Source of the DNA: Clostridium sp. CAG:508
GTDB taxonomy: Bacteria; Bacillota; Clostridia; TANB77; CAG-508
Length of the DNA stretch: 58,082 nt
Assembly (NCBI GenBank): GCA_000435755.1
Contig: FR889081.1
Coordinates: 24,466-82,547, forward strand
Reading direction: 5' to 3'
The notes beneath the pieces are model-generated. The model worked only from the letters and a program-made list of their open reading frames with translations, was not told where the DNA came from and made no database searches. Within the stretch, counting starts at the first letter, position 1; each line of letters opens with the position of its first letter. Position numbers and translations under genes: made by a program. Positions 1 to 7,744 of this stretch are shown one piece after another.

Positions 1-364
1 CTGGACAGTCTATTAAAATATAGTCAAATTCTTCTTTTAATTTTTCTGTTAATTCTTTCATTTGTTCTTCATTTATTGCACTTTTATCTCTTGTTTGAGC
101 TGCTGGAAGTAAAAACAACTCTTCAAAACGTTTATCTTTTATAAGAGCTTGTCTTAATTTACATTTTTCTTCTACAACGTCTACAATGTCGTAAACTATT
201 CTGTTTTCTAGTCCCATTACAACATCAAGGTTTCTTAAACCAATATCAGTATCAACTAATACTACTTTTTTACCTCTTAATGCTAAAGCGGACCCAACAT
301 TTGCTGTAGTTGTAGTTTTTCCAACTCCACCTTTTCCAGATGTTATTACTATAACTTCTCCCAT
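1..364 (-). CDS. minD: Septum site-determining ATPase MinD, 5' part only
   Basis: The reverse strand from 364 to the window edge encodes the first 121 or so residues of a MinD/ParA-type ATPase; the 3' part lies outside the window. The N-terminus carries the deviant Walker A motif KGGVGKTT, followed by LVDTDIGLRNLDVVMG, typical of MinD, and the frame stays open to the second conserved block (LIDCPG) at the edge. MinD is a membrane-associated ATPase that with MinC restricts FtsZ ring placement; in spore formers it may also work with DivIVA. The ATG at 362-364 is preceded by AAGGAGGAAATC. The gene is separated from the upstream gene on the same strand by a strong hairpin terminator, so it probably has its own promoter in 370-465. 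Confidence 0.93.
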   Translation of the reverse strand, partial: MGEVIVITSGKGGVGKTTTTANVGSALALRGKKVVLVDTDIGLRNLDVVMGLENRIVYDIVDVVEEKCKLRQALIKDKRFEELFLLPAAQTRDKSAINEEQMKELTEKLKEEFDYILIDCP

Positions 365-465
365 GATTTCCTCCTTAAATTTGGATATTATTTATTTTAA
401 AAATGCAATATTAACAGTTTGTATTATATAACAGATTCTGGTAAAAATCAATGTGTAGAGCACAA

Positions 466-507
466 AAAACTGTGCAATTCTAAATTTTATTAGAATTGCA
501 CAGTTTT
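466..507 (-). terminator. Rho-independent terminator after the FGE-like gene
   Basis: Perfect 18-bp inverted repeat (466-483 and 490-507, 6-nt loop) with A/T-rich outer ends, lying just after both possible stop codons (537 and 518) of the upstream gene on the minus strand. It isolates that gene from minD. Confidence 0.85.
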
Positions 508-536
508 GTATTGAATTCTATTTGTAAAGTGTGACT

Positions 537-1805
537 CTAAAACCTATATAACCGTAAAACACCCACATAGTTACTACGTTCGGCTGCCGGAAAGCTAGAA
601 GATTTATAACAACACAATCCTCCTCTAAGTACATAAGGAGTCTTTGATATAAAAGTATTTTCTAAGGTCCATTCAGCCACATTTCCCGCTAAATTATATA
701 TATTCATTTTCTTACATGCATCACTTGCTCCTGTAGTTAATAGTACTCCATCCCCATCACTATTTTGAACTTGTTTTACACTATTACTGTTTACAAAGTT
801 TCTGCTAGTCGTTTGATTATATGGCGTCCAAGTTGTTGATAATGAATGAGTTTTAAATTCTGCATATTTCCCCCTATTTATCATAAATGTCGAATCTCTA
901 TAGTTTCCCCAAGTTCCACTATTAGTTCTTAAAGCGCTTTGTATTTTCGCTAACGTTGTTCCTTTTTTAACCTCTTTTACTTCTATATGTTTTAATACCA
1001 AATCCCATTGCACTCCAAATAGTAAACTACTGGTATAATCATCTGTTGTTAACATGTTTGCCGCTATTTGGGCATTGCCACACGTCACATAATTATACGG
1101 ATATACTGGTTTTTCTACAGTTCCTACTTTCGATAATGGTACTTCTGTTATTGGTGTACTGCTTGAAGTTCTATTCGTTTCTATTCCTGCTTCATATCTT
1201 CCTATCCAAAAGCCTCCATTTTCATATACACTTTTTAACATTTTTTGTCTCAGAGCCGTATATTGTACGTCTGTTAAGCCAAAATTTGACTCTGTAAAAT
1301 ATTCATCCTTAAAACTTGTTCCGTTCCTATAATAATTTGTATATTTATGCAAACAATATTCTATCTTATCATAATCTGTTGATTTTGTAGGTTTCTGGTC
1401 TGCTGTTGTTGTTTTTGTGTTATAGCTACTATCTGCATACAAGCTTTTAGGGACCTCTATCCATACATATTCATTTCCATTTGAATCTCGAATTACTAGT
1501 CCATCATTTAAGTTAGTATCTGGATCTTTCTCAAATGTATCATCTGGATAGTATGGTCTTGTGTCTTTTGTTCTTGGCAATTGTCGTTCAATTCTTTTTC
1601 CCTGTATCATATATATCTGCTCTTTTTTACTATTATCTTGTTCATATACTTCTTTTATTTTTATAAGTGTCTTTATTTGATTTCTTCTTGTAGCAACCGC
1701 TAACGAGAAAAGTGCAACTAATATTATTGTAAATGTTACTACTGCAATGGTAACATACATTGTCATAATACCTTTTTCACTTTTAACTTTATTTTTCATT
1801 TGCAT
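537..1805 (-). CDS. Pseudopilin-anchored formylglycine-enzyme (SUMF1)-like surface protein, 3' frameshift
   Basis: 422 residues as read. Residues 1-60 have a basic start, EKGI and then one hydrophobic helix of about 25 residues, like the pseudopilin-type N-termini common on clostridial surface proteins. The C-terminal half has FGE-sulfatase/SUMF1 family landmarks: GGFWIGRYEAG, NLAGNVAEWT, YVLRGG. The family normally ends in GFRV plus a few residues. Here the frame ends VLRLYRF, while the next frame reads YGYIGFRVTLYK and stops at 518. Removing one T from the TTTT run (plus-strand A run at 556-559) joins them, so the true end is probably 518. The active-site cysteines of real formylglycine generators are not evident, so this is more likely a binding or structural member. 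No neighbour suggests a substrate. Confidence 0.75.
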   Translation of the reverse strand: MQMKNKVKSEKGIMTMYVTIAVVTFTIILVALFSLAVATRRNQIKTLIKIKEVYEQDNSKKEQIYMIQGKRIERQLPRTKDTRPYYPDDTFEKDPDTNLNDGLVIRDSNGNEYVWIEVPKSLYADSSYNTKTTTADQKPTKSTDYDKIEYCLHKYTNYYRNGTSFKDEYFTESNFGLTDVQYTALRQKMLKSVYENGGFWIGRYEAGIETNRTSSSTPITEVPLSKVGTVEKPVYPYNYVTCGNAQIAANMLTTDDYTSSLLFGVQWDLVLKHIEVKEVKKGTTLAKIQSALRTNSGTWGNYRDSTFMINRGKYAEFKTHSLSTTWTPYNQTTSRNFVNSNSVKQVQNSDGDGVLLTTGASDACKKMNIYNLAGNVAEWTLENTFISKTPYVLRGGLCCYKSSSFPAAERSNYVGVLRLYRF

Positions 1806-1836
1806 ATTATCACTTTCCTTTACATTTTATATGTAT

Positions 1837-1865
1837 ATAATAATAAAAAAATACATTATTGTCAA
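1837..1865 (-). promoter_or_regulatory. Sigma-A-type promoter for the FGE-like gene
   Basis: On the minus strand, TTGACA (1865-1860), a 17-bp spacer and TATTAT (1842-1837), about 35 bp upstream of the start codon. Confidence 0.7.
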
Positions 1866-1897
1866 TTGTTTTCCAAAGTATATTATACCTTTTTTTC

Positions 1898-1926
1898 TTG
1901 ACATTATGCTTATTTAAGAATAAAAT
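1898..1926 (+). promoter_or_regulatory. Sigma-A-type promoter for porGDAB
   Basis: TTGACA (1898-1903), 17-bp spacer, TAAAAT (1921-1926), followed about 20 bp later by the AAGGAGG site of porG. Divergent from the promoter at 1837-1865. Confidence 0.75.
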
Positions 1927-1963
1927 AATACTTGAAAAATATTTAAGGAGGAATACTTAAACT

Positions 1964-2542
1964 ATGAAAGATTTAATTGAAATTAGATGGCATGGTAGAG
2001 GTGGTCAAGGTGCTAAAACAGCTTCTCTTTTACTTGCAGATGCTGCTTTTAACACTGGTAAATATATTCAAGGTTTTCCTGAATATGGTCCAGAAAGAAT
2101 GGGTGCTCCTATTACTGCATATAACCGTATTAGTAATACACCAATACGTATTCATAGTAATATATATGAACCAGATTATGTAGTAGTTGTTGACGATAGT
2201 TTGTTAGAAGCTGTTGATGTAACTGCTGGTTTAAAACCTGATGGTGCAATAGTTATAAACACTACAAAAAGTGGAAATGAATTAAAGCCTTTACTTAACG
2301 GATATACCGGAGATGTTTATACTATTGATGCAAGAAAAATATCATTAGAAACTTTAGGTAAATATTTTCCAAATACTCCTATGCTTGCTGCAATTGTAAA
2401 AGTAAGTGGAGTAATTGAAGAAAAAGACTTTTTAGCTGATATGGAAGGTTCCTTTAAACACAAATTTGCTAAAAAACCTGAAGTTATTGATGGAAATATG
2501 AAAGCTTTAGAAATGGCTTTAAAAGAAGTTAATAAAGTTTAG
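1964..2542 (+). CDS. porG: 2-oxoacid:ferredoxin oxidoreductase, gamma subunit
   Basis: 192 residues, full length for the gamma (POR catalytic domain) subunit. The N-terminus RWHGRGGQGAKTAS is the family signature, followed by GFPEYGPERMGAP. It is first gene of a four-gene operon (gamma, delta, alpha, beta) with short spacers of 10-14 bp. The cytoplasmic complex oxidatively decarboxylates a 2-oxoacid to acyl-CoA and CO2 while reducing ferredoxin, or runs in reverse. Substrate (pyruvate versus branched-chain 2-oxoacids) cannot be decided from sequence reading, so the por name stands for the class. Start chosen for the AAGGAGG site about 10 bp upstream. Confidence 0.93.
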   Translation: MKDLIEIRWHGRGGQGAKTASLLLADAAFNTGKYIQGFPEYGPERMGAPITAYNRISNTPIRIHSNIYEPDYVVVVDDSLLEAVDVTAGLKPDGAIVINTTKSGNELKPLLNGYTGDVYTIDARKISLETLGKYFPNTPMLAAIVKVSGVIEEKDFLADMEGSFKHKFAKKPEVIDGNMKALEMALKEVNKV

Positions 2543-2556
2543 AAAGGATGGTTTAA

Positions 2557-2838
2557 ATGATTGATAAAAATACTCCAGCTTGTGATATGACTATTGGTGG
2601 TAATATTTATAAAGCTGGTAATGCTAGAGAATTTAAAACAGGTGACTGGAGAAGTGTTAAACCTATTTACATATCTGAGAAATGTACTCAATGTGGTTTA
2701 TGTTTTCCAGTTTGCCCTGATGATGCTATTCCTGTAAATAAAGAAGGAAAGCGTGAAGATTTTAATTATGATTATTGCAAAGGTTGTGGAGTTTGCGCTA
2801 AAGTGTGCCCATTCCATGCCATTGAAATGACTGAGTAA
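2557..2838 (+). CDS. porD: 2-oxoacid:ferredoxin oxidoreductase, delta (ferredoxin) subunit
   Basis: 93 residues. Two 4Fe-4S motifs, CTQCGLCFPVCP near residue 47 and CKGCGVCAKVCP near 75, each CxxCxxCxxxCP. This subunit passes electrons from the thiamine centre of PorAB to external ferredoxin. It begins 14 bp after porG with an AAAGGATGG site. A separate small ferredoxin gene lies convergently at 5035-5211 and may be an acceptor. Confidence 0.94.
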   Translation: MIDKNTPACDMTIGGNIYKAGNAREFKTGDWRSVKPIYISEKCTQCGLCFPVCPDDAIPVNKEGKREDFNYDYCKGCGVCAKVCPFHAIEMTE

Positions 2839-2851
2839 AGGAGATTATAGT

Positions 2852-4033
2852 ATGGGAATTAGAGAAAGATTAAGTGGAAATGAAGCTGCCGCTATTGCTA
2901 TGAAACAAATAAATCCAGATGTTGTAGCTGCCTTTCCTATAACACCTTCAACAGAAATACCTCAATATTTTTCTACTTTTGTTAGTAATGGCACTGTAGA
3001 TACAGAATTTGTTGCTGTTGAAAGTGAGCATAGTGCTATGAGTGCTTGTGTTGGTGCAGAAGCTGCTGGTGCAAGAGCTATGACTGCTACTTCTGCTAAT
3101 GGTTTATCATATATGTGGGAAATGATATATATTGCGTCCAGCTTAAGACTTCCTATTGTTATGAGCTTAGTAAATAGAGCTGTTTCAGGTCCATTAAATA
3201 TTCACAATGACCATTCAGATGCAATGGGTGTAAGAGATGCTGGATGGATTATGTTATTTTCTGAAAATAACCAAGAAGCATATGACAACTTAATTATGGC
3301 TCATAGAATTGCTGAAAATAAGGATGTTTTATTACCTTTAATGGTATGTCAAGATGGATTTATTACTTCTCATTCAATTGAGAATATCGAACTAATTGAA
3401 GATGATAAAGTTAAAGAATTTGTTGGAACATATAACCCAGAACATTATTTATTAAATGATAAAGAGCCAATTGCTGTTGGTCCATTAGATGTTCAATCAT
3501 ATTTATTTGAACATAAATATCAACAAGCTGAGGCAATGAGAAATGCTAAAAAAGTTATTTTAGAAGTTGCCAAAGACTTTGAAAAAATGACTGGTAGAAA
3601 ATATTCATTTTTTGAAGAATATAGAATGGAAGATGCAGAAATTGCTGTTGTTTGTATGAACTCAACTGCTGGAACTACTAAAACAGTTGTAGATGAGTTA
3701 AGAGAAAAAGGAATTAAAGCTGGTATGGTTAAGGTTCGTGTGTTTAGACCTTTCCCTGCAGAAGAAATTGCTGAAGCTTTAGGAAATTTAAAAGCTGTTG
3801 CAATAATGGACAAAGCTGATTCTTTAAATGCTATGGGTGGTGCATTATATGAAGATGTTATCTCAAGCATGTATACAGCTAAAAAGCAGGTTCCTGCTGT
3901 AAGCTATGTTTATGGTATTGGTGGTAGAGATACTACAAGTAATAATATTCATGAAGTATTTAATTATTTAGCACAAGTTGCTAAAACTGGTGAAATTGAT
4001 AATCCATATCGTTATGTAGGATTAAGAAAGTGA
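2852..4033 (+). CDS. porA: 2-oxoacid:ferredoxin oxidoreductase, alpha subunit
   Basis: 393 residues, the usual length. Conserved features are GNEAAAIA, the substrate-loop AAFPITPSTEIPQ, the EHSAMSACVGAEAAGARAMT block and the domain II segment FRPFPAEEI. The alpha chain pairs with beta to form the thiamine-diphosphate active site. 13 bp follow porD, and 10 bp precede porB, so the four subunits are co-transcribed and probably translated in fixed ratio. Confidence 0.95.
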   Translation: MGIRERLSGNEAAAIAMKQINPDVVAAFPITPSTEIPQYFSTFVSNGTVDTEFVAVESEHSAMSACVGAEAAGARAMTATSANGLSYMWEMIYIASSLRLPIVMSLVNRAVSGPLNIHNDHSDAMGVRDAGWIMLFSENNQEAYDNLIMAHRIAENKDVLLPLMVCQDGFITSHSIENIELIEDDKVKEFVGTYNPEHYLLNDKEPIAVGPLDVQSYLFEHKYQQAEAMRNAKKVILEVAKDFEKMTGRKYSFFEEYRMEDAEIAVVCMNSTAGTTKTVVDELREKGIKAGMVKVRVFRPFPAEEIAEALGNLKAVAIMDKADSLNAMGGALYEDVISSMYTAKKQVPAVSYVYGIGGRDTTSNNIHEVFNYLAQVAKTGEIDNPYRYVGLRK

Positions 4034-4043
4034 GGAAAATTTT

Positions 4044-4994
4044 ATGGCATATAATTTAAAAGAAGTAATGGCAAATAAGCCATCTAGATTTACAGCTGGT
4101 CACAGAATGTGTGCTGGTTGTGGTGCCCCACCTATTGCTCGTATGGTTTTAAGAGCTTTAAAACCAGAAGATCATGCAGTAATTAGTAATGCTACTGGTT
4201 GTATGGAAGTTTCAAGTTTTATATATCCATATACTTCTTGGACTGACTCATATATCCACACAGCTTTTGAAAATGCAGCATCTACTTGTTCTGGTGTAGA
4301 AGCAGCTTATCGTTCATTAAAAAAACAAGGCAAATTGCCTAGTGATAAAACTACTAAATTTATTACATTTGGTGGAGATGGTGGAACTTATGATATAGGT
4401 ATCCAAAGTTTATCAGGTGCTATGGAAAGAGGTCATGATATGGTATATGTATGTTATGATAATGGTGCCTATATGAATACTGGTATTCAACGTTCTTCTG
4501 CTACTCCAAAGTTTGCAGATACTACAACTTCACCTGCTGGAACAGTTATACCTGGCAAAATGCAGTCCAGAAAAGATTTGACAGAAGTTATGGAGGCACA
4601 TCATTTACCATATGTAGCACAAACTATTGCTTATGCAAATTTTAAAGATCTATATGAAAAGGCTGAAAAAGCTATTTATACAGAAGGTCCATGTTTCTTA
4701 AATGTATTATCACCTTGTCCAAGAGGCTGGGGATATCCAACAGATATGTTAATGCAAATAAACAAATTAGCTGTTGAGACATGCTATTGGCCTTTATATG
4801 AAGTAATTGATGGCAGATATGTAATAAATTATAAACCTGCTAAAAAATTACCTATTGAAGAATTTTTAAAACCTCAAAAACGTTTTAAACATATGTTTAA
4901 ACCTGGTAATGAATGGATGATAGAAGAGTTTCAAAAAGAAGTAGATAAACGTTGGGAAGCTCTTTTAAAACTTGAAGAAACAACAAATAGCTAA
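4044..4994 (+). CDS. porB: 2-oxoacid:ferredoxin oxidoreductase, beta subunit (TPP-binding)
   Basis: 316 residues. CAGCGAPP near residue 23 begins a cluster-binding cysteine set completed by later cysteines (CPCPRGW region), and GGDGGTYDIG ... DNGAYMNTG is the thiamine diphosphate/Mg-binding motif. Last gene of the operon; a hairpin terminator starts 2 bp after the stop and is shared with the convergent ferredoxin-walR operon. Together with NrdD this marks an obligately anaerobic metabolism. Confidence 0.95.
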   Translation: MAYNLKEVMANKPSRFTAGHRMCAGCGAPPIARMVLRALKPEDHAVISNATGCMEVSSFIYPYTSWTDSYIHTAFENAASTCSGVEAAYRSLKKQGKLPSDKTTKFITFGGDGGTYDIGIQSLSGAMERGHDMVYVCYDNGAYMNTGIQRSSATPKFADTTTSPAGTVIPGKMQSRKDLTEVMEAHHLPYVAQTIAYANFKDLYEKAEKAIYTEGPCFLNVLSPCPRGWGYPTDMLMQINKLAVETCYWPLYEVIDGRYVINYKPAKKLPIEEFLKPQKRFKHMFKPGNEWMIEEFQKEVDKRWEALLKLEETTNS

Positions 4995-4995
4995 G

Positions 4996-5026
4996 AAAAA
5001 ACTCGGCTGTGAGCCGAGCTTTTTTG
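4996..5026. terminator. Bidirectional terminator between porB and the ferredoxin gene
   Basis: AAAAAACTCGGCT-GTG-AGCCGAGCTTTTTT: 7-bp G+C-rich stem with A run before and T run after, so it can end transcription in both directions between two convergent operons. Confidence 0.9.
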
Positions 5027-5034
5027 TTATTATT

Positions 5035-5211
5035 TTATTCTTCGTTTGGTTCTGGTGCACCAACTGGGCAAACACCTTCGCATGTTCCGCATGAGATACA
5101 TGCGTCTTTGTTTATTACATATTTATCTTCACCTTGTGAAATGCAAGATACTGGACAACTTGCAGCACATGCTCCACAGCTGATACATTTGTCTGTAATT
5201 TTATATGCCAT
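5035..5211 (-). CDS. 2[4Fe-4S] ferredoxin
   Basis: 58 residues beginning MAYKITDKCISCG. Two CxxCxxCxxxC motifs (C9-C12-C15-C19 and C38-C41-C44-C48) plus C23 give a classic clostridial-type 2[4Fe-4S] ferredoxin, ending in an acidic tail. A GAGGTGGTG site precedes the ATG. It is the last gene of the walR operon on this strand and converges with porGDAB, whose reaction needs such an electron carrier; functional pairing is inferred from adjacency only. Confidence 0.93.
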   Translation of the reverse strand: MAYKITDKCISCGACAASCPVSCISQGEDKYVINKDACISCGTCEGVCPVGAPEPNEE

Positions 5212-5244
5212 TTATTTCACCACCTCTCATTTTTATATCTATTA

Positions 5245-6168
5245 TTAAATATCATCATCATCTGATTTTGCTCGTTCATCTAGTTTTTCTAATTTTTCTA
5301 ATTCTGCTAACTCTTTTGCATGTTCTTTTTCTTCTGGGTCTATCTCTTCTCTTCCAATATTTTTTATAATTTTTACCTCAGATGCTGGGTATCTTTTATA
5401 AAAAGTGTCATCTCCATCTTTAAATTTTACACGTATTATTTCTTTTAGTGTTTGTATTGAGTCAACTGTTCCTTCCCCATCTTCCGTTTTTACAATTGCT
5501 CCAATTTTAGGAAGTCTTTTTAATTTATCTTCATATACGTTTTGCTCATATTTTAAGCAACACATAAGTCTTCCACAATTTCCTGATATTTTAGATGGAT
5601 TTAGTGAAACATTTTGCTCTTTTGCCATTTTTATAGATACTGCCTCAAAATTATCTAAAAATGAACAACAGCAAAGTTCTCTACCACACACACCATTGCC
5701 ACCTATTTTTTTAACTTCGTCTCTTACTCCAATTTGTCTTAATTCGATTCTTGTTCTAAAAACAGCTGCTAGGTCTTTTACTAATTCTCTAAAGTCTATT
5801 CTTCCATCTGCTGTAAAGAAAAATATAATTTTACTATTGTCAAATTTATATTCAACTTCAGTTAAATTCATGTCTAACTTATATTTTTTTATTTTTTCTT
5901 GAGCAATTTTAAAAGCTTCTTTTTCCTTTTCTCTATTTGCTTCATCAATTTGTATGTCCTTTGGTGTTGCTATACGAATTACCTTTTTTAAAGGTGCTGT
6001 TAAACTAGATTCTTCTATTTCTCTAACACCTGTAGTAACATTTCCAATCTCTTGTCCTTGGCTAGTTTCTACTATCACTTTTTGACCTTTTTCTATATTT
6101 AATTTATCCGGATCAAAAAAATATACTTTTCCTGGTTTTCTAAATCTAACCCCTACTATCTTTTTCAA
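5245..6168 (-). CDS. ricT: RicT/YaaT-type PSP1 domain protein
   Basis: 307 residues. The C-terminal PSP1 region carries the cysteine-rich signature NGVCGRELCCCSF and GNCGRLMCCLKYE (about residues 156-205), which in Bacillus RicT takes part in the Fe-S-containing RicAFT complex that helps RNase Y maturation and affects sporulation and biofilm genes. The start is TTG at 6168, overlapping the holB stop as TTGA, with GGAGGAAG 7 bp upstream, so translation is coupled. holB-ricT adjacency is conserved in many Firmicutes. The acidic lysine-rich tail is variable. RicA and RicF are not in the window. Confidence 0.9.
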   Translation of the reverse strand: MKKIVGVRFRKPGKVYFFDPDKLNIEKGQKVIVETSQGQEIGNVTTGVREIEESSLTAPLKKVIRIATPKDIQIDEANREKEKEAFKIAQEKIKKYKLDMNLTEVEYKFDNSKIIFFFTADGRIDFRELVKDLAAVFRTRIELRQIGVRDEVKKIGGNGVCGRELCCCSFLDNFEAVSIKMAKEQNVSLNPSKISGNCGRLMCCLKYEQNVYEDKLKRLPKIGAIVKTEDGEGTVDSIQTLKEIIRVKFKDGDDTFYKRYPASEVKIIKNIGREEIDPEEKEHAKELAELEKLEKLDERAKSDDDDI

Positions 6169-7070
6169 TTAACTTCCTCCCATAGTTTTAGTAATAAGTT
6201 ATCAATTGACATATCATAATTAGCATTTGCTAATATTCTTTGTTTTGTCTGTTCTATTATTTGTATTCCATTTATATAATTTGCTTTATGCTTATTTTTT
6301 ATAGCATTATATATCACTATTTCCATATAATCTAGCAAATCAATAATTTCATCTTTGGCAGAATATAGCACATCTGCTTTTCTCCAAATTTGTGTTATGT
6401 CTTGTTTATCTAATATGCCTATTAACTGCTCTATTTGCATATATTGTTCTTTTGAATCATTTATTTTTAATGCTTTGCCAATACTACCTTCACAATGTTT
6501 TAACATATTTTCTGTAATGTCTGAATTTATACCATTTTGTTTTAAATAGTTTATTATTTTTTTCTCTGGTATTGGTTCAAAATATAGCTTCATACATCTT
6601 GACTTTATTGTTGTTAATAGCTTGCTTTCATTTGAAGTTGTCAAAATAATAACTACATATTCTGGTGGTTCTTCTAAAGTTTTAAGTAAGCTATTGGCTG
6701 CTTCTCTAGTCATTGTTTCTGCTTGCGATATTAAATATACTTTTTTACTTGAAGTTACAGGTTTTTCTTGTGCTTTTTCTTGTAAAAATCTCACTTGCTC
6801 TATTTTTATGGCTTTTCCATCTTCTGGTGCTATTTGTAAAAAGTCAGGATGGCTTTCTCCATTAAATTCCAAACAAGATTTGCATTGATTACAGGGTTTG
6901 TTTGTTTCATTACTGCATAATATCATTTTTGCGAACTCTTTTGCAAATAAGTTTTTTCCTATTCCTTCTTGTCCTACAAACATATAGCTATGTAGTACAT
7001 TGTTATTTTTTACTGTTGTTTCAAGTATCTGTTTTATTTTTTCATTTCCTATTAAATTTTCAAAAGACAT
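6165..7070 (-). CDS. holB: DNA polymerase III subunit delta'
   Basis: About 301 residues from ATG 7070. AAA+ clamp-loader fold: Walker A-like GQEGIGKN at 33-40, zinc-binding cysteines in CSNETNKPCNQCKSC, EPPEYVVIILTT and SRC (sensor 1/arginine region). Delta' is a structural subunit of the clamp loader that puts the beta clamp on DNA. The reading frame extends 11 codons further upstream to 7103, but the GGAAAGG site just before 7070 and the 2-bp gap after lepB favour the shorter form. Ends overlapping ricT. Confidence 0.93.
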   Translation of the reverse strand: MSFENLIGNEKIKQILETTVKNNNVLHSYMFVGQEGIGKNLFAKEFAKMILCSNETNKPCNQCKSCLEFNGESHPDFLQIAPEDGKAIKIEQVRFLQEKAQEKPVTSSKKVYLISQAETMTREAANSLLKTLEEPPEYVVIILTTSNESKLLTTIKSRCMKLYFEPIPEKKIINYLKQNGINSDITENMLKHCEGSIGKALKINDSKEQYMQIEQLIGILDKQDITQIWRKADVLYSAKDEIIDLLDYMEIVIYNAIKNKHKANYINGIQIIEQTKQRILANANYDMSIDNLLLKLWEEVN

Positions 7071-7072
7071 TT

Positions 7073-7726
7073 TTATACCTTTCCAAATAAATTTAATGGC
7101 CAAAATCTAATCCAAACTTTGCTTTCAACTTTTTCTACTGGAACACATCCAAAAGCTCTACAGTCTGTAGATTGACTTCTATTATCTCCCATTGCAAAAA
7201 CATATCCTTCTGGTACTGTAAATTCAGAAAAATAATTATAGTTTTTTGCATCAACTGTTGTAACTACATTTGGTTGTAAGTATGGTTCTTCTAATTCTGT
7301 TCCATTTATATATACTTTACCATTTTCAATTTTTACATGTTCACCAGGTAATGCAATTACTCTTTTTATATAGCTTTCTTTTCCTATTTCTAGCACATAG
7401 TATACAAATTTACTCCACCAATTTGTTGGTTCTTTTTCATATTTAGCTACTGGATTTTGTAAGTCTACTTCTAGGCTATTGCTATATGCCACTTTACTAG
7501 GTGCTTCAAATGTAATTATTTCTCCTCTTTGTGGCATTTCATTTATTGTTCTCATCCATCTATTTAGTATTAGTCTTTGCCCTGGCATCAATGTTGGTTT
7601 CATTGAAACTTGACTTACAATTGTAGGTGTTCCTACAAAATATTTAACTACAATTGCTAAAACAAATGCAATTACAATACATAAAATCCACTCTAATATA
7701 TCACGTGTTTTGTCACTAATAGTCAT
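7073..7726 (-). CDS. lepB: Signal peptidase I
   Basis: 217 residues. One N-terminal membrane helix (about 13-32), catalytic Ser41 in SMKPTL, general-base Lys121 in SYIKRVIALPGE and the C-terminal MGDNRSQSTDCR box. It cleaves signal peptides of secreted proteins at the outer face of the membrane; likely clients here include the adhesins and amidases of this window. Sits between walK (18-bp gap) and holB (2-bp gap) in one operon. Confidence 0.95.
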   Translation of the reverse strand: MTISDKTRDILEWILCIVIAFVLAIVVKYFVGTPTIVSQVSMKPTLMPGQRLILNRWMRTINEMPQRGEIITFEAPSKVAYSNSLEVDLQNPVAKYEKEPTNWWSKFVYYVLEIGKESYIKRVIALPGEHVKIENGKVYINGTELEEPYLQPNVVTTVDAKNYNYFSEFTVPEGYVFAMGDNRSQSTDCRAFGCVPVEKVESKVWIRFWPLNLFGKV

Positions 7727-7744
7727 TATGTTTTTACCCTCTTT

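Noticed and set aside
3520..3870. Minus-strand frame of 116 codons inside porA
   Set aside because: Low-complexity Ser/Ile-rich shadow of a clear gene, no start signal.
5009..5248. Plus-strand frame opposite the ferredoxin gene
   Set aside because: Antisense shadow; the minus strand has an intact ferredoxin with a good ribosome binding site.
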